A stretch of 64,000 bases of DNA from Ceratotherium simum simum (Eukaryota > Chordata > Mammalia > Perissodactyla > Rhinocerotidae), in the NCBI RefSeq assembly GCF_000283155.1, contig NW_004454179.1:8514971-8578970 (forward strand), read 5' to 3'. Shown one piece after another: positions 13,201 to 24,530 of this stretch. Both the position numbers and the translations under genes were made by a program. Each line of letters starts with the position of its first letter. Positions within the stretch are counted from its first letter, which is position 1. The notes under the pieces are model-generated. The model ran no database searches and was not told where the DNA came from. It saw only the letters and a program-made list of their open reading frames with translations.

Positions 13201-13867
13201 TGTCAATTTTGTTTATCTTCTCAAAGAACCAGCCCTTTGTTTCACTGATCTTTTCTACTGTTTTTTTGGTTTCGATTTCATTCATTTCTGCTCTGATTTT
13301 CATTATTTCCCTCCTTCTGCTGACTTTGGGCTTTGTTTGTTCTTCTTTTTCTAATTGTTTTAGGTGTAGTTTGAGGTTGCTTATTTGGTTTTTTTCTTGT
13401 TCGTTAAGGTAGGCCTGTATTGCTATGAGTTTCCCTTTCAGGACTGCTTTTGCTGCATCCCACATGAGTTGGTACAGTGTATTTTCATTTTCATATGTCT
13501 CCAGATATGATCTGATTTCTCCTTTAATTTCATCAATGATCCATTGGTTGTTCAGTAGCATGTTGTTTAGTCTCCACATCTTTGTCACTTTCCCATTTTT
13601 TTTCTTGTAGTTGATTTCTAGCTTCATGGCCTTATGGTCAGAAAAGATGCTTCTTATGATTTCAATCTTCTTAAATGTATAGAGGCATGCCTTGTTTCCC
13701 AGCATATGGTCTATTCTTGAGAATGTTCCAAGTGTGCTTGAGAAGAATGTATAATCTGCTGTGTTTGGATGGAATGCTCTATAGATATCTATTTTGTCTA
13801 TCTCATCAAATTTTTCATTTAAGTCCAATATTTTCTTATTGACTTTCTGTCTGGATGATCTATCCAT
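10257..13867 (-). pseudogene. L1 ORF2 remnant (endonuclease/reverse transcriptase)
   Basis: Broken ORF2 reading in several frames on the minus strand. 13154-13867 holds the end of the AP-type endonuclease, with the SRIDHMLG and SDHKAM motifs. 11751-12476 is the reverse-transcriptase core, with [12 protein letters not shown] and the catalytic FADDMLFY. 11288-11641 and 10932-11228 are the connecting C-terminal region. 10550-10870 contains the cysteine-rich knuckle ([14 protein letters not shown]…WWEC). 10257-10625 is the C-terminal tail. ORF2 protein nicks target DNA and reverse-transcribes its own RNA. Here the frame is broken by stops and frameshifts, split by the SINE, and the endonuclease N-terminus and ORF1 are missing, so the copy is dead. 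Confidence 0.93.
12899..13132 (-). mobile_element. ERE SINE inserted in L1, antisense
   Basis: Reading the minus strand, the element opens with 'ggggccggccccatgg'. It carries the tRNA-like head and B-box region, and ends in the doubled 'gttagctcagggc' module plus poly(A), seen as the T-run at about 12899. It is flanked by a 13-bp target duplication CTTTTTCATTTCT (12886-12898 and 13133-13145). Removing it rejoins the L1 ORF2 sequence, so it landed after the L1. Confidence 0.93.
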
Positions 13868-13900
13868 TGATGTAAGTGGGGTGTTAAGATCCCCTACTAT

Positions 13901-14338
13901 GTAACATCTCTATAAAACTAAGATATTACTTGGCTGATTCTAAGACATCCAGGAATAGTGTAAATATGGCTCAGAATTTCACTAAATAAATCATTCCTCC
14001 TGAAACTAACTCAAAATAAACCCCTGCCAAAAGAAAACAAAGCAAACCTATCCTTCCTTTAAGAAACTCACAATTTAGAAGCAAGCTATTGCAAATTATC
14101 TGTTATTAAAATATAGAAGTGTTTAAACCTTGATACGGCACATTCAAACCTTTCTCAATTTGAAAAACAATAAACGACAATCATCGACTTTGAGAGGGAG
14201 CTCCTGACCGTGTGAATCTGGACTGTACTGTTTTTCTACCCTGGTTCCCACAGTGCTGATGTCCAGCTGGCACCCAGTGACCTTTTCCTTGCTTACCCCC
14301 AAACTCACTCCTCTTCTTCCCGGAAGACTTTTACTCAC
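13901..14338 (-). other. putative intron, no repeat recognised
   Basis: Unique-looking sequence between the L1 and the candidate exon. An open frame continues past the exon's splice donor to 14144. I read that extension as intron translated by chance, because it leaves the high-GC third-position pattern at the donor. Confidence 0.4.
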
Positions 14339-14432
14339 TTTCTGAATTTTCCTAATCTGGTCAGAGAGTGTGTCTAACAGGCGAGTTTTCAGGAAGTCCA
14401 TCACCTTGACCACCCGGCCATCAATGTAGCAA
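14339..14432 (-). CDS. candidate internal coding exon, unidentified gene
   Basis: A 94-nt candidate exon on the minus strand. The acceptor is a pyrimidine-rich run ending 'tttattccag', and the donor is AAA|GTGAGT. The first base completes a codon, then 31 codons follow to a clean codon boundary. The peptide begins CYIDGRVVKVMDFLKTRLLD and ends in a basic, helix-like stretch (SDQIRKIQK). Codons are rich in G/C at the third position (GGC, CGG, GTG, GTC, CTG, TTC), unlike the AT-rich flanks. It joins in phase with the candidate exon at 15327-15367, giving SC across the junction. I do not recognise the protein. The cysteine and the amphipathic stretch suggest a folded protein, but that is inference. 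It could be a decayed exon or a lucky frame, so I hold it at moderate confidence. Confidence 0.5.
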
Positions 14433-15326
14433 CTGGAATAAAAATAAAATAAGAATCAGATAAAACCTCAAGCAGGAGACTACAAATACACTTCTCTAGC
14501 TGGAGGTGTCTGTTGCCTGAGGAAATAGCCCAGGGTTCACTCGGGATCTTATATCCTAAAAAGTTTTGACCTTGAGTACTGTTCAAACAAATAATATACT
14601 TTTTATCTTCTTCATTTCCACCTCCATTTGTGGGCTAATATTGTGATTTTTTTTCAACTTTTGTCACATGAAACTGCATTGCTTGCTCTATAGGAACTGA
14701 CAGGAATTCATAACACAAATTGGGTAATGGGGAAAAGCTTACTGTTTTCCCCTAGGGAAAGTAATTCAATACCCATCATCTCTGCTGCCACCTTAAATAA
14801 AGGTATGTGAGAGGGTTGAAAGAATACTCAAACACGTTGGTAGGTTTCCACACCTTTAAATAAGAAAACAAACACCAACCACAAAAATCTAATTTAGTTC
14901 AGTGACTGGATCTCATCTCCAGCTCACTTCCCTGGGCAAAATACCTTGTAGCCAACCTTCTCCTACCACTTCCAGAATAAATTAATCAATACATGAATAA
15001 ATAAGCAAACAAACAAATAAGTTAGGCAGGTTAAAGTCCAGGAGCCCTCTCCTAAAATAGTAACAAGTTTGGCATACATCGGTGTGGTGGTGTCCAGGTT
15101 TTGTTAGGTAGCTTAAGTGAAACATCAAGCTGTGCTGATCCTGTGTTGTGAACATTTGACCAAAACAGGTCCATCCCGCTCGGTGAGGACCTTCTTTGTG
15201 AATCCTTACGCTGAAAACTAAGCTGAGACTGGCCCAGGATGAGGTGAGCTTCATTATCTCATACCTCCCCACTTCCATCTTTGCAAAATTCTGAACTAAA
15301 ACAATTTAATTTAAATCAACACTTAC
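14433..15326 (-). other. putative intron between candidate exons
   Basis: About 0.9 kb, bounded on the minus strand by GTAAGT at its start and TTCCAG at its end. A minus-strand open frame at 14982-15278 crosses much of it without a recognisable domain, and I do not call it a gene. No interspersed repeat was identified. Confidence 0.4.
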
Positions 15327-15367
15327 GACTCCTGGATGCCTTTTCCAACACACTTAGGTCTCCTTGG
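15327..15367 (-). CDS. candidate small upstream coding exon, same gene
   Basis: A 41-nt candidate exon on the minus strand. It ends in the strong donor GAGTC|GTAAGTG and starts after CAG (acceptor at 15368-15370). A second AG seven bases further upstream would give a 48-nt exon in another phase. It reads PRRPKCVGKGIQE plus two bases of a codon. The exon at 14339-14432 begins with the base that completes that codon, giving serine, so the junction is in phase. The upstream pyrimidine tract is weak and a stop lies just upstream in the same frame, so the acceptor is the least certain part. The pair suggests a cysteine-containing, basic segment. I cannot name the gene. Confidence 0.35.
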
Positions 15368-15614
15368 CTGATGGCTAATGATAGATTACTTCATTTTTAA
15401 CAAGACACCAACCTATTAGTACATACTACAAAAATATGTGAAATTTTTTTTGAGTGTTAAATTCCCATACCAATATGTGATGTAGTAGAATGGTTAAAAA
15501 TTTTTTAAACAGGTGCTCTGGTTGAAGTGAGGGTGGGAGATGAGTTCCACCTACTCAGCCCTTCCCCTTCCCCTTGCTTCCCTCACCACCTCAGACATTT
15601 CCACAGAATCCACT

Positions 15615-15845
15615 GTTTAAATCATTGGTATATTGGAAAGAGTATGGGTTTTGGATCCAGAGATATCTGAATTCAAATTCCAGATTAGGTATTTACCACC
15701 TTTACGATCTTGGGCACATGGCCTCTATGGGCCTCCGTTTTCTTATTCTTAGAGAAAACATCTACTTCCTAGGATTAATTGAAGATTAAATAGATAACAA
15801 ACCTAAAGTGTCTGGCACACAGTAGGCACTCAATACCTCTTTGTT
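15615..15845 (+). repeat. MIR SINE
   Basis: A nearly full-length MIR: 'gtatgggttttggatccaga', 'gatcttgggcacatggcct', and the L2-like 3' end 'gtctggcacacagtaggcac' then 'tcaatacc'. Confidence 0.9.
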
Positions 15846-16064
15846 CTGTTCTAATTTCTCTAATTTTCAACTCATAAAGATGGGGTCATAAACAATAGGA
15901 GACTGATGAATTAACTTTTGTATGAGTATAGAATCCTAAAAATGGAATTGCTGTGTCAAAGGGTACACGCTTTTGAAAATTTGGAGTGGTTACTTATATT
16001 AGGGAATAACACAAAACAATGACATGATCTTTCACCTCATTCCTGGTACAGATGCTAGACTCAG

Positions 16065-16130
16065 ATCCAATAAACATTTATTATGTGCAACACATGGTGC
16101 TGGGCATGTCCATGACCTCACAACCTCTTC
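16065..16130 (-). repeat. L2 LINE 3' fragment
   Basis: 'aataaacatttattatgtgc' then 'cacatggtgctgggcatg' is the antisense L2 3' end. Confidence 0.55.
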
Positions 16131-16594
16131 CTATTAGTACTTCACTACTAGCACCTCTGATTTTATTTAAAGTTGTGATTAGATGGCATACTAAGTGAAA
16201 GCTAAGCATATTAGAACAGAGTAGTGTGAAAATGAAAAATAATTTATGTAATGTTAATCTAACACACATTTAACATGAATACTAGTTACTATATTACATG
16301 ATGACTAGGCATATGATAAAAATGCACTATAATTAGTGTTCTTTTATGCTTTAGTTAAATATATTATAGTTTCCTCTTTTTTCTTTGTTAGCTCCCGGTT
16401 ACTATTTTAAACATCAGTGTTTATGATTTTTGCTGGCAACATATTTTGTTTAATACTTATTGAGACAAAAATGCCAGATGTATTTTTTCACTATGTAGGA
16501 TTCCCTGTGGACACCCTCCCTATCCCACACAATCCATGGCCCTGGGTTGAAGGTCTCTTCACTTTTCCCCTCCTTCCTTTTGTTCCTTTTCTCA

Positions 16595-16798
16595 AGTACA
16601 CAGAACATGGAGTTAGAAAACCTTGGTTCAGTCCCAGCTGTGCCACTTACTACCTATATGATGTTGGGTTTCTCCTTCTTTAAAATGGGTTTTAAAAGAA
16701 GCACAAACCTATAGTATTTTCATAGGGTTATAGTACCAATCAAATTAGGAAAAATGCTGGACACAGAACCTAGCACATAAAAGGTATTCAATAACCAA
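16595..16798 (+). repeat. MIR SINE
   Basis: 'ggagttagaaaaccttggtt', 'cccagctgtgccacttac', then the tail 'gcacataaaaggtattcaat' follow the MIR order on the plus strand. Confidence 0.85.
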
Positions 16799-16799
16799 A

Positions 16800-17390
16800 T
16801 CTATCCTTCAGGTTACTTAGGGGTACAAGGTAGCAGCAACTTAGACTGAAAAGCTGTGGGATGGGGTGAGCAGGGGAGGACCTGTCTGGAGAAGGAAAGT
16901 ATGTTCATCCACTATAGGATTTGGAATGAGGGAAGTATGGAGCAGCAAGAACAGACTCTGGATTCCCAGTAGGTGGGAGGCAGAGGGAGGGATGGAAAGG
17001 GCTAAGATTATGTTACAAAAATATGGGGTTTGAAAAGACCTTAATGGTCATATGGTCTAAAGCACGTAAGCTTGCTACAACATCCCTGAGAAGTGATTTT
17101 CCAGGACAGGGAACCCACTCTCATAAATACTAGTACTGTCCCATCGTACTACAGCTTGAATTGATGAAAGGTACTTCTAATATGGGTCTAAAATTTGCTC
17201 CCTCTTACTGTCAACTCAATGGCTTTTTTAGACCCAGAAATAGTCCAATTTCTCCTTCACATGACACATTGGAGACAAATTCCAGTAAAAACTTTGGCTT
17301 AAACTTTTTAGAGCCTATTTGTGGTCCCACTTTTAACCTAACAAGCTAGATTCAATCATTCTCAGTTGGTCTCAGGATATTCCTATGGGC
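16800..17390. other. no gene recognised
   Basis: Purine-rich at 16850-17000. The short open frame at 17161-17349 has no family motif. No repeat identified. Confidence 0.35.
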
Positions 17391-17394
17391 TGTG

Positions 17395-17895
17395 AATTAG
17401 ATTGGAGAAAGGGAGAGCTTCAGGGAGGAAACCAGTGTGATGAGGTTATCTTATCTCAATAGTGCAGGCAAGAAGTGATCTGACTCTAAGTAAGGGAGGT
17501 AATGGAAAGAAGTAAAAGTGAGAGGCTATGAAGGAAGAACTAACAAAGCTTCTGTAGAGCATAAGAGGAAGGGAGTCAATGATGACCAGGAGGTTATAAA
17601 AGAGAATGTCTTGGAGAACACTGGTGGCAAGGACATGTAGGCAAGTCAGACTAGAGTTTAGATTTGTTAAAAGAGATGAATGATTCTGTCTAAGATATCA
17701 ACAACACAGAGAATATCAAAGATGAAATATACAATGGGTAGTTGGAAATATGAGAAAAAGGTGCAGAGAAAAATTGAGACAGGAAATGTCGACCTGGGTG
17801 TCTTCTTCAGCTTATAAGTAATGGATAAAGCCATGGCTGTAGATGAGCCCTCTGAGAGAATAAGAGAAATCAACAAGAGATGTCAGAGACCCTTT
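17395..17895 (-). repeat. L2 LINE fragment (ORF2 region), antisense
   Basis: Matches the antisense L2 body: 'gggaggaaaccagtgtg' and 'gaagtgatctgactct', through 'gtagttggaaatatga' to 'gtaatggataaagccatg…gatgag'. These words lie upstream of the L2 3' UTR in the reverse-transcriptase part. Heavily decayed, with no intact frame. Confidence 0.6.
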
Positions 17896-19135
17896 AAAAT
17901 GCTTCTCAAATATGGCCCTGGGCATTGCCTCTACTTTTGGCCCAGCTAAGACTCCTTTCCTTCCCCAGCCTGACCATCACGGTGTAGTTTTAATAACCTC
18001 AGTCTAAGTCAAACTCACGTTTCGATGTCAAAGGAATCCTCATATTATACTGAGAAGTTTCAGTAACTTTCATTTGCAGCCTTAAATCCATATTTATATT
18101 GTACTATGAAAACATGAACTTTGGTCCCCCAGAATTTAGTATCACCTGTAAGAGAGAGGATAATTTAACCCTGAATATGAGTCTAATAAATATCTAAGCC
18201 TTTTTCTTGGGTACTTTTGGGGGATAGCTTGCTGCACTTGTCCTTTGTAAATGTGAAGCTTCTAAGAAAATATTCAACTTCAGCAATCTGTGGTTATTTG
18301 AAAAATTCCTGCCCGTTACAGAACTTTGGTTCTCTGATAGTGGCTGCCGGTGGTAAAGGGCCCAGTATATCATTTAGATTTGGACATGAAGGAGGTGGAG
18401 TAGCCTGCGGTAACCATTTGGTGAGAATAGATTGCTAAAATGATGAAGATGGTGATTTTTAACTAAGCCTGGGTAAAAGGAAGTAAGGCTGGATTCCAAC
18501 GGATTGTCCAGTGACCTGGGGGCAACTCTCTCTGCTTTTCTCTCTTTCTCACTGGGAAGATAAAGGTGATTCTTAGCTACCAATCAGTCTCTCCACAAGA
18601 GTTAATTAGTTTCGTAATGGCTAGAAAGGCATCAGAAGACCAAATAAATTAGAGAGGAAAGGAAGGATTGAGGGAAGGAAAGAAAGAAAGGCGAGAGGAA
18701 GGAAATTCATCAATTAGAGGTGCTTTGGCATCTTCCGCATAAACCCTGGCAGAATGGTTGGCGCTAGAAACACTTAGACTGATACTTTTAGGTAAATCAT
18801 AGTCTTCCTCCAAGCTCTCTTGAAATTTCAACATCTTAGGATCATACTACCAGTGGCTGAGCACACTGCAAAAGCTGAAGCCAAGAGAGGCTATGCAGAA
18901 ATAACCTTTCTGGGAACTATTACAAATGCAATGAGGTTGAAACTTTTGTGCACGGACAAATAGCCTGTCTGGCACAATACCAGCAACCATCAGCCCTTCC
19001 TCTGCTGGCCTCTAGATTGGCAAGTCATATCAAGCATCCATCTGGAGAGGTGGCAAGGATGGCAGAGTATACAAAGTAAATGGAACCACTCACCAATTCA
19101 TTCACCAACTTTCTTGTCCTTCTTAGTTTTAAATT
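17896..19135. other. no gene recognised
   Basis: Contains a purine-rich AAGG/AAAG simple tract at 18655-18710. Short frames on both strands (18217-18583) lack motifs. No repeat family recognised. Confidence 0.35.
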
Positions 19136-19139
19136 TTAT

Positions 19140-19375
19140 TTCCAGTTTAATACCTTTCATCTTATTTAAACTTTTGCTTTTTATTTGTTTATTATAAAAG
19201 AAATAAGTGCTCACTGTAGACAAATTAGAAAATGCACATTAACAAAATTAAAATATGGAGATGAAAAATCACTGATAGGCCCAACACCTAGAGATACCAC
19301 TTGTTAACATATTGCTGTATACCCTTCCAGAGTTTTTCATAGTAAATACACATAAAATTTCCCATAACTAGTTAT
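19140..19375 (-). repeat. old L1 3' end fragment
   Basis: 'ataaaagaaataagtgctc', 'tagaaaatgcacattaac' and 'gagataccacttgttaac' belong to a very common old L1-associated 3' sequence, also seen near 56800. Strand and subfamily are uncertain. Confidence 0.4.
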
Positions 19376-19379
19376 TTTA

Positions 19380-21695
19380 AAAATTTATTCCAGATTCTAT
19401 TCTACTAGCATATTAACCTAAAACTGCCCTAGCTGTGACTCCCAGGCCCATCATACAGGGACACTGATAGAAATGTTAGAGACTCCCAGTCAAATCATCT
19501 TACTCTTATTTTAATTCTATTCTCGCTATTTAGGGATCCTTTGCCAAGGGGCAGGTCTCATCTCCTTTCTGTCTCTGCCAGCCTGGTTTTAACCCCATCT
19601 CCCCTCCACCCTTCTCCAGGCCCCTAGATTCAGTCTTCAGGATTGTACTACAATTAGCCACTTATGCCCATTAGCCTCTTAAAACATTTAATGAGGAGAG
19701 TTTGTTGGCTCCAGAGGCAGCTGGTTTTGTTTACCTGGCCCTTTACTTTAAAAGGAAAAACCTTTGCCCCTCATTATCTGACCTCTTCTTTTATTTCAGG
19801 TAATTGCGTTAGAGCTGGCTTCCCATTGCTCAGGAATTTCCGGACCTATTTTGCTGCCTGCTGCTTTCAGAGAGGAGGGGCAGTCTTCTCAGAATTCTAA
19901 CACCCAGCCTGCTGACTGGGCAGATAACTCTATAAAACTGGGGCCTTCCCCATTGAAGAGGGATAAGCTTGGGTAATCATTAGAACAATCCTGTTGACCT
20001 ATAAAACCTATGCTGACACCTTGAAGCCAAACACTGGAGAGGCTGACTTGAGTCTCTCTACAGCTTTATAAATTGCCTTGGCCCCTCCTCCAAAGGCCCT
20101 CACTCTGGGCTCCTGCTGAGCACATTCTTCTTTACACTTGACTTAAGGTTTTCTTTCTGAGGCTACATTATTCTTAATCTTCTTTGCAATGGGTCAACCT
20201 TCCTATCTTGTGTTCAAAACTACTTTGGGCAGGTAAAGCTTGAAGGAAATGAACATTGTTACATAAAAAGATTCTACAGAATACAGATGTTTCTTTGGCT
20301 TTCTTAAACCAGTTCCTATAAATCCATACAGCAGTCACCCAGCTGACTAAAGGGTTGTAGTTCAGGAATTTAAGAGTTCGTACTGTGGAAAAATGCTATC
20401 ATAGAAAAATGGTACAAGTAAAGGTCAGGGCTTTGGGCAATCCCACAGGAACATAATGGGTCCTCAAAAAATATATTTAATGAAAGCATGAGTGCCTGTA
20501 TAATCTAACCCACAATGAGCCAAAGGGTGGCCCTGAGGCTCAAGCGTTGCGCTAAGGACCCCATTTTCTTGATCTTTTCTCTCTCCTAACTCCTTGCACA
20601 GACCTAATTCCTTGAGCCCAGACTATTCTCTCCCATGAACCCAGTGTACATGGAGAGACAATGTGTCCTGGCAGAGACTCAAACAGCTGGCCCATGATCC
20701 TACCAGTACTGAGATGAGCACTATAGAAATTAGAGAAGGAGAGGGGTAGGAAAGCTATCTGCAGCTCCAGCCATCGGAGTGGCCTCTGAGGAGGGCACCT
20801 CTGGGAATGTTCAGAGTAGTGGCAGGTGATGGCACCAAAAGTGTGGGCAGGAGTGGATCCATGTGTTTTGGTCTGAAACTTAAACAATTTGTGGGGCCCT
20901 CTGTAAGAAAAAGAAATCAAAAGTACAAAACACAAAATTACGTACAAAAGTAAATATTTATTTAGAATGACAAAATAAATCACAACAAAATCCCAGAAAC
21001 TTAGAGAATCAAGTCCCTTTTTTTCTGAGAGCTCTTTAGGCAACTTACTGGAAATGCCTACATAAAATGCTTCCTGATTATCTAGATTATACCTAGAATA
21101 TCTTACAATTCTCAACTACTCTCAGCACTCATAGGAAACAATGCAAGTGAGGGACTTGAAGTTTAATTCATTAGCTTCATGGTAAATCTAATCGAGGGGC
21201 ATCAATAATAGGAATGGCAAGGTCTAAGTTGCGAGAACCTAACCATCTATATGCAGAATTTTTTAATTCAGTGTTTGTGAATTGGGGACTGCTTATATAG
21301 TTACCACATTCTTTCCCTGGCCTCTTTTCATATAATTGTCATTGCTTGTAGCAGAATAGCACAACTAACTTAACTATAATTAAGTTAGTGTAACTAACTA
21401 GGAGAACACAGAAAGGAGAAAGAGGAAGAGAGAAGCCTTATATGTATTAAGTTCCTTCTTATTTGCTAGCTTTTTTACATATAGTGTTTCATTTAATCTC
21501 ATGAAAATTTCCTGTTTTGCTGATTAAAAACTGTCTTACAGAGATTTAGTAACTAGGAAACCAGAGATCACATAGGTACTAAGCGACAGATACCAAAAAC
21601 TCTTCCCTCTCTACTCTGCTCTGCCAAGTGTTCGAGCTATAAAATACTGTGCTTACTTCATTTGTCCTGTATTCAAGTACAAACAAAATTTTTAC
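19380..21695. other. no gene recognised; GC-richer unique block
   Basis: About 2.3 kb with no family recognised. 19640-20130 is GC-richer than its surroundings and has TATA-like words at 19931 and 20064, but no start or open frame of note. A 187-codon minus-strand frame at 20552-21115 shows no domain and looks repeat-derived ('aatttgtggggccctctgt' near 20886). A perfect 9-bp hairpin lies at 21365-21388. Confidence 0.35.
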
Positions 21696-21699
21696 TTAT

Positions 21700-21830
21700 T
21701 GGATCATGATCTAGACAAGGAACTAGGAGTCCTGTGTTCTGCCAGTTATTAGTCTTGTGACCTTAAGCAAGTCACTTAACCTCTTTTATCATCTCATCTA
21801 TCAAGGTGGTTGCTTAGCCTAAATGAAAGA
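21700..21830 (+). repeat. MIR SINE fragment
   Basis: 'gtcttgtgaccttaagcaag' followed by 'tcacttaacctctttt' is the MIR core on the plus strand. Confidence 0.85.
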
Positions 21831-21849
21831 TGGCTAATAGTATTCTGTC

Positions 21850-24530
21850 AGTTTTTGACTTGTGTATTTTCATGCTCTGTTATTAGGTACATACACGTTT
21901 AGGACTGTTACGTCTTGGAGAATTGACCCCTTTATCATCATATAATGACCCTCTTTATCTCTGATAATTTTCCTTGTTTTGAAGTCAGCTTTGTCTGAAA
22001 TTAATGTAGTTGCTTCGGCTTTGTTTTGATTCATGTTAGCATGGCATATCTTTCTCCATCCCTTTGCTTTTAACCTATCTGAGTCTTTTTATTTAAATTG
22101 GGTTTCTTGTAGACAACATATAGTTGGATTTTGTTTTTGTATCTTCTCTGACAATCTCTTTTAATTGGCATATTTAGACCATTCACATGTAAAGTGATGA
22201 TTGATATAGTTGGGATTAATATCTACTATATTTGTAAGTATTTTCTATACTATTCTTTGTGTTTGTTCTCTTTTTTTTTGGTCCCTTTTTTTTCTGTTTC
22301 TCTAGTTCTAATTGAACATTTTATATAATTATATTTTATTTCGTCTCTTAAGATGTAATTCTTTGTAAAAATTTTTAAGTAGTTGCCCTAGAGTTTCCAA
22401 TATAAATTTTTAACTATCTAAATGTACCTTTAAATAACACTATACCACTTCACATGTAGTGTAGGTATCTTATACTATCCTCAATTTCTCCCTCCCATCT
22501 CTTGTCATTCATTTCACTTATCCATATGCTATAATCACTCAATACATTGTTGCTATTATTACTTTAAACGGTTATCTTTTAGATCAATTAAAAATAAGAA
22601 CAATAGGAGATTTTATTTATTTTATTTACTTTATTTTTACTTCATTTACTCCTTCCCTGACACTCTTCCTTTCTTTACGTAGATTTGAATTTGAATATCA
22701 CGTCTCTTCTCCCTAAAAAACTTCTTTCCATCTTTCTTGCAGGGCAGGTCTGCTAGTGATAAATTCTCTCAGTTTTTGTTTGCCTGAGATAGTCTTTATT
22801 TCTCCTTCACTGTTTAAGGATAATTTCACTGGATATACAACTCTAGGTTGATGACTTTTTTCATTCAATTTTAATTATTTCACTCAGTTCTCTTCATGTT
22901 GGTATGGCTTCTCATGAGACTTCATATCCTTGTTCACATTGCTTCATATCATTGTACTTCATATCCTCATCCTCTGTAGGTAAGGTCTGGTTTTGGTCTG
23001 GCTTCTTTCAACGTTTTCTCTTTTCCTTTGGTTTTCTACAGTTTGTATATGATATTCCTAGTTGTAGTTTTCTTGGTATTTATCCTGTATGGTGTTCTCT
23101 GAATCTCCTGGAGGTGTAGTTTTGTGTCTGTCACTAATTTTGGAAAGTTTTCAGCCATTATTATTTCAATACTTGAAATACTTCAAGCCAATATTACTTC
23201 ATTATTCTTCTGCTCTGTTCTCTCTTTCTTCTCCTTCCAGAATTCCAATTATGTGTATGTTATATACTTTGAAACTGTCCCACACTTCTTGGATGTTCTG
23301 TTCCTGTTTTTTTTTTCATTCTTTTCTCTTTTTGCATTTCAGTTTTGGAAATTTCTATTGACCTAGCCTTAAGCTCACTGATTCCTAAGCTATGTCTAGT
23401 CTACTGATGAGCCTATCAAAGGCATTCCTCATTTCTGTTACAGTGTTTTTGATTTCTTGTCTTTCCTTTTAATTCTTTTGTAGAGTTTCCATCTCTCTGC
23501 TTACATTACCCATCTATTATTGCATGCTGTGTACTTTTTCCATTAGATCCCTTAATTTATTAATCATTGCTATTTTAAAATCCCTGTCTAATAATTCCAA
23601 TATCTGTGTCATATCTGATTCTAGTTCTGGTGCTTGCTTTATTTGTTCAGGCTGTGTTTTTTCTTGCCTTTTGGCATACCTTGTAATTTTTTGTTGAAAG
23701 CACACATGCTGAATTGGGTAATAGGAACCGAGATAAACAGACCTTTAGTGTGAGGATTTGGGCTAAGAGTTGGGCTATGTTTTGTGTTTTCTGTAGCTGT
23801 ATTTACCAGAGGCTTCAAATTCCTTTAATGTCCTTTTTTCTGTATCCTCTTGACTTTAGGCTTCCCTAATTACTCCTCTTCAGAGAAAGTCTATGTCTTG
23901 CAGCTCTTTCAACTTTAATGCACCATTATTATACAAAGACCCTGTTGGTGTCATGGTTGGGTATAGAAGAAGGAAACTTTTCTATAACTTTATGATTAAA
24001 TCTCAGTCTTTCAATGGACTTGTTTTTTTTGGCTATAACCTTCATAATTTTTTTCCAGTGGTATAGCTTTTTCCTCCCTTAGGTGAGAAAGGAAGGCTAG
24101 AGGGGGTTAGAGTGGGAAGAATGTCCTTCCCCAGCTGGGATAAGTCCCTGGTTATGTCTTTTCCCTTGGAAAGTTGGCCTTTATTATTGAGAATTCTCTG
24201 GTCATATTTCACAATGATTACTCTTACCCTTCTCCTGCCAGAGCTACTAGGGGATTTTTCTTGGATTCCACAAAAGGGTAGGAGGGGTGCCCTAAGACTG
24301 CAGCCTCCAGGAGTTTCTCACTCTCCAGCTAGTCCACACACAGTCTCCAGCAATTCATCAAAATTACCATTTAAGTGTTCCTACCAGTTTATGGCTTCAG
24401 TATTTTCTGTTCCAGGTAAGCAAATTTTGGTTGGGATTCTTTGGATTCACCTGTCTTTCCAGATTTCAGGGTGGTGGTTTGCCTTACGATCTCGGTTCAA
24501 GAAAAAGGGTTCAAGAAAAGTTGTTGTTTT
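21850..24530 (-). mobile_element. old L1 (L1M-type), 5' half, antisense
   Basis: A continuous antisense old L1. 21850-22290 is the endonuclease part of ORF2 in reverse ('gtctgaaattaatgtagttg', 'gggtttcttgtagacaacat'). About 22700-23700 is ORF1. The minus-strand frame 23517-23705 reads as a charged, coiled-coil ORF1 segment ending MEKVHSMQ. 23700-24530 is the 5' UTR ('gcaaattttggttgggattc'). All frames are broken. Plus-strand frames here (for example 24112-24564) are UTR shadows. Confidence 0.85.

Larger units (their letters stand above)
10125..13900 (-). mobile_element. 5'-truncated L1 retrotransposon, antisense
   Basis: A long L1 copy on the minus strand, interrupted only by an ERE SINE at 12899-13132. 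The plus strand begins with the complement of the L1 3' UTR, including a C-rich tract at 10182-10218. It then runs backwards through the ORF2 C-terminus, cysteine motif, reverse transcriptase and endonuclease. The element stops at about 13900, inside the endonuclease, as expected for truncated reverse transcription. There is no clean poly(T) at the left edge, and I could not find an unambiguous target duplication. The 3' UTR matches the copies at 33818-34403 and 53217-53596, so all three belong to one fairly young lineage. Confidence 0.95.

Noticed and set aside
14144..14338. Extension of the candidate exon's open frame beyond its donor
   Set aside because: A strong GTGAGT donor stands at 14333-14338, and the codon pattern changes there, so the extension is read as intron.
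20552..21115. 187-codon minus-strand open frame, the longest outside L1 elements
   Set aside because: No recognisable domain, no splice or promoter context, odd mix of hydrophobic and repeat-like sequence. Probably a chance frame in decayed repeat DNA.
21365..21388. Perfect 9-bp inverted repeat around a 6-nt loop
   Set aside because: AT-rich, no conserved context, and expected by chance in 64 kb.
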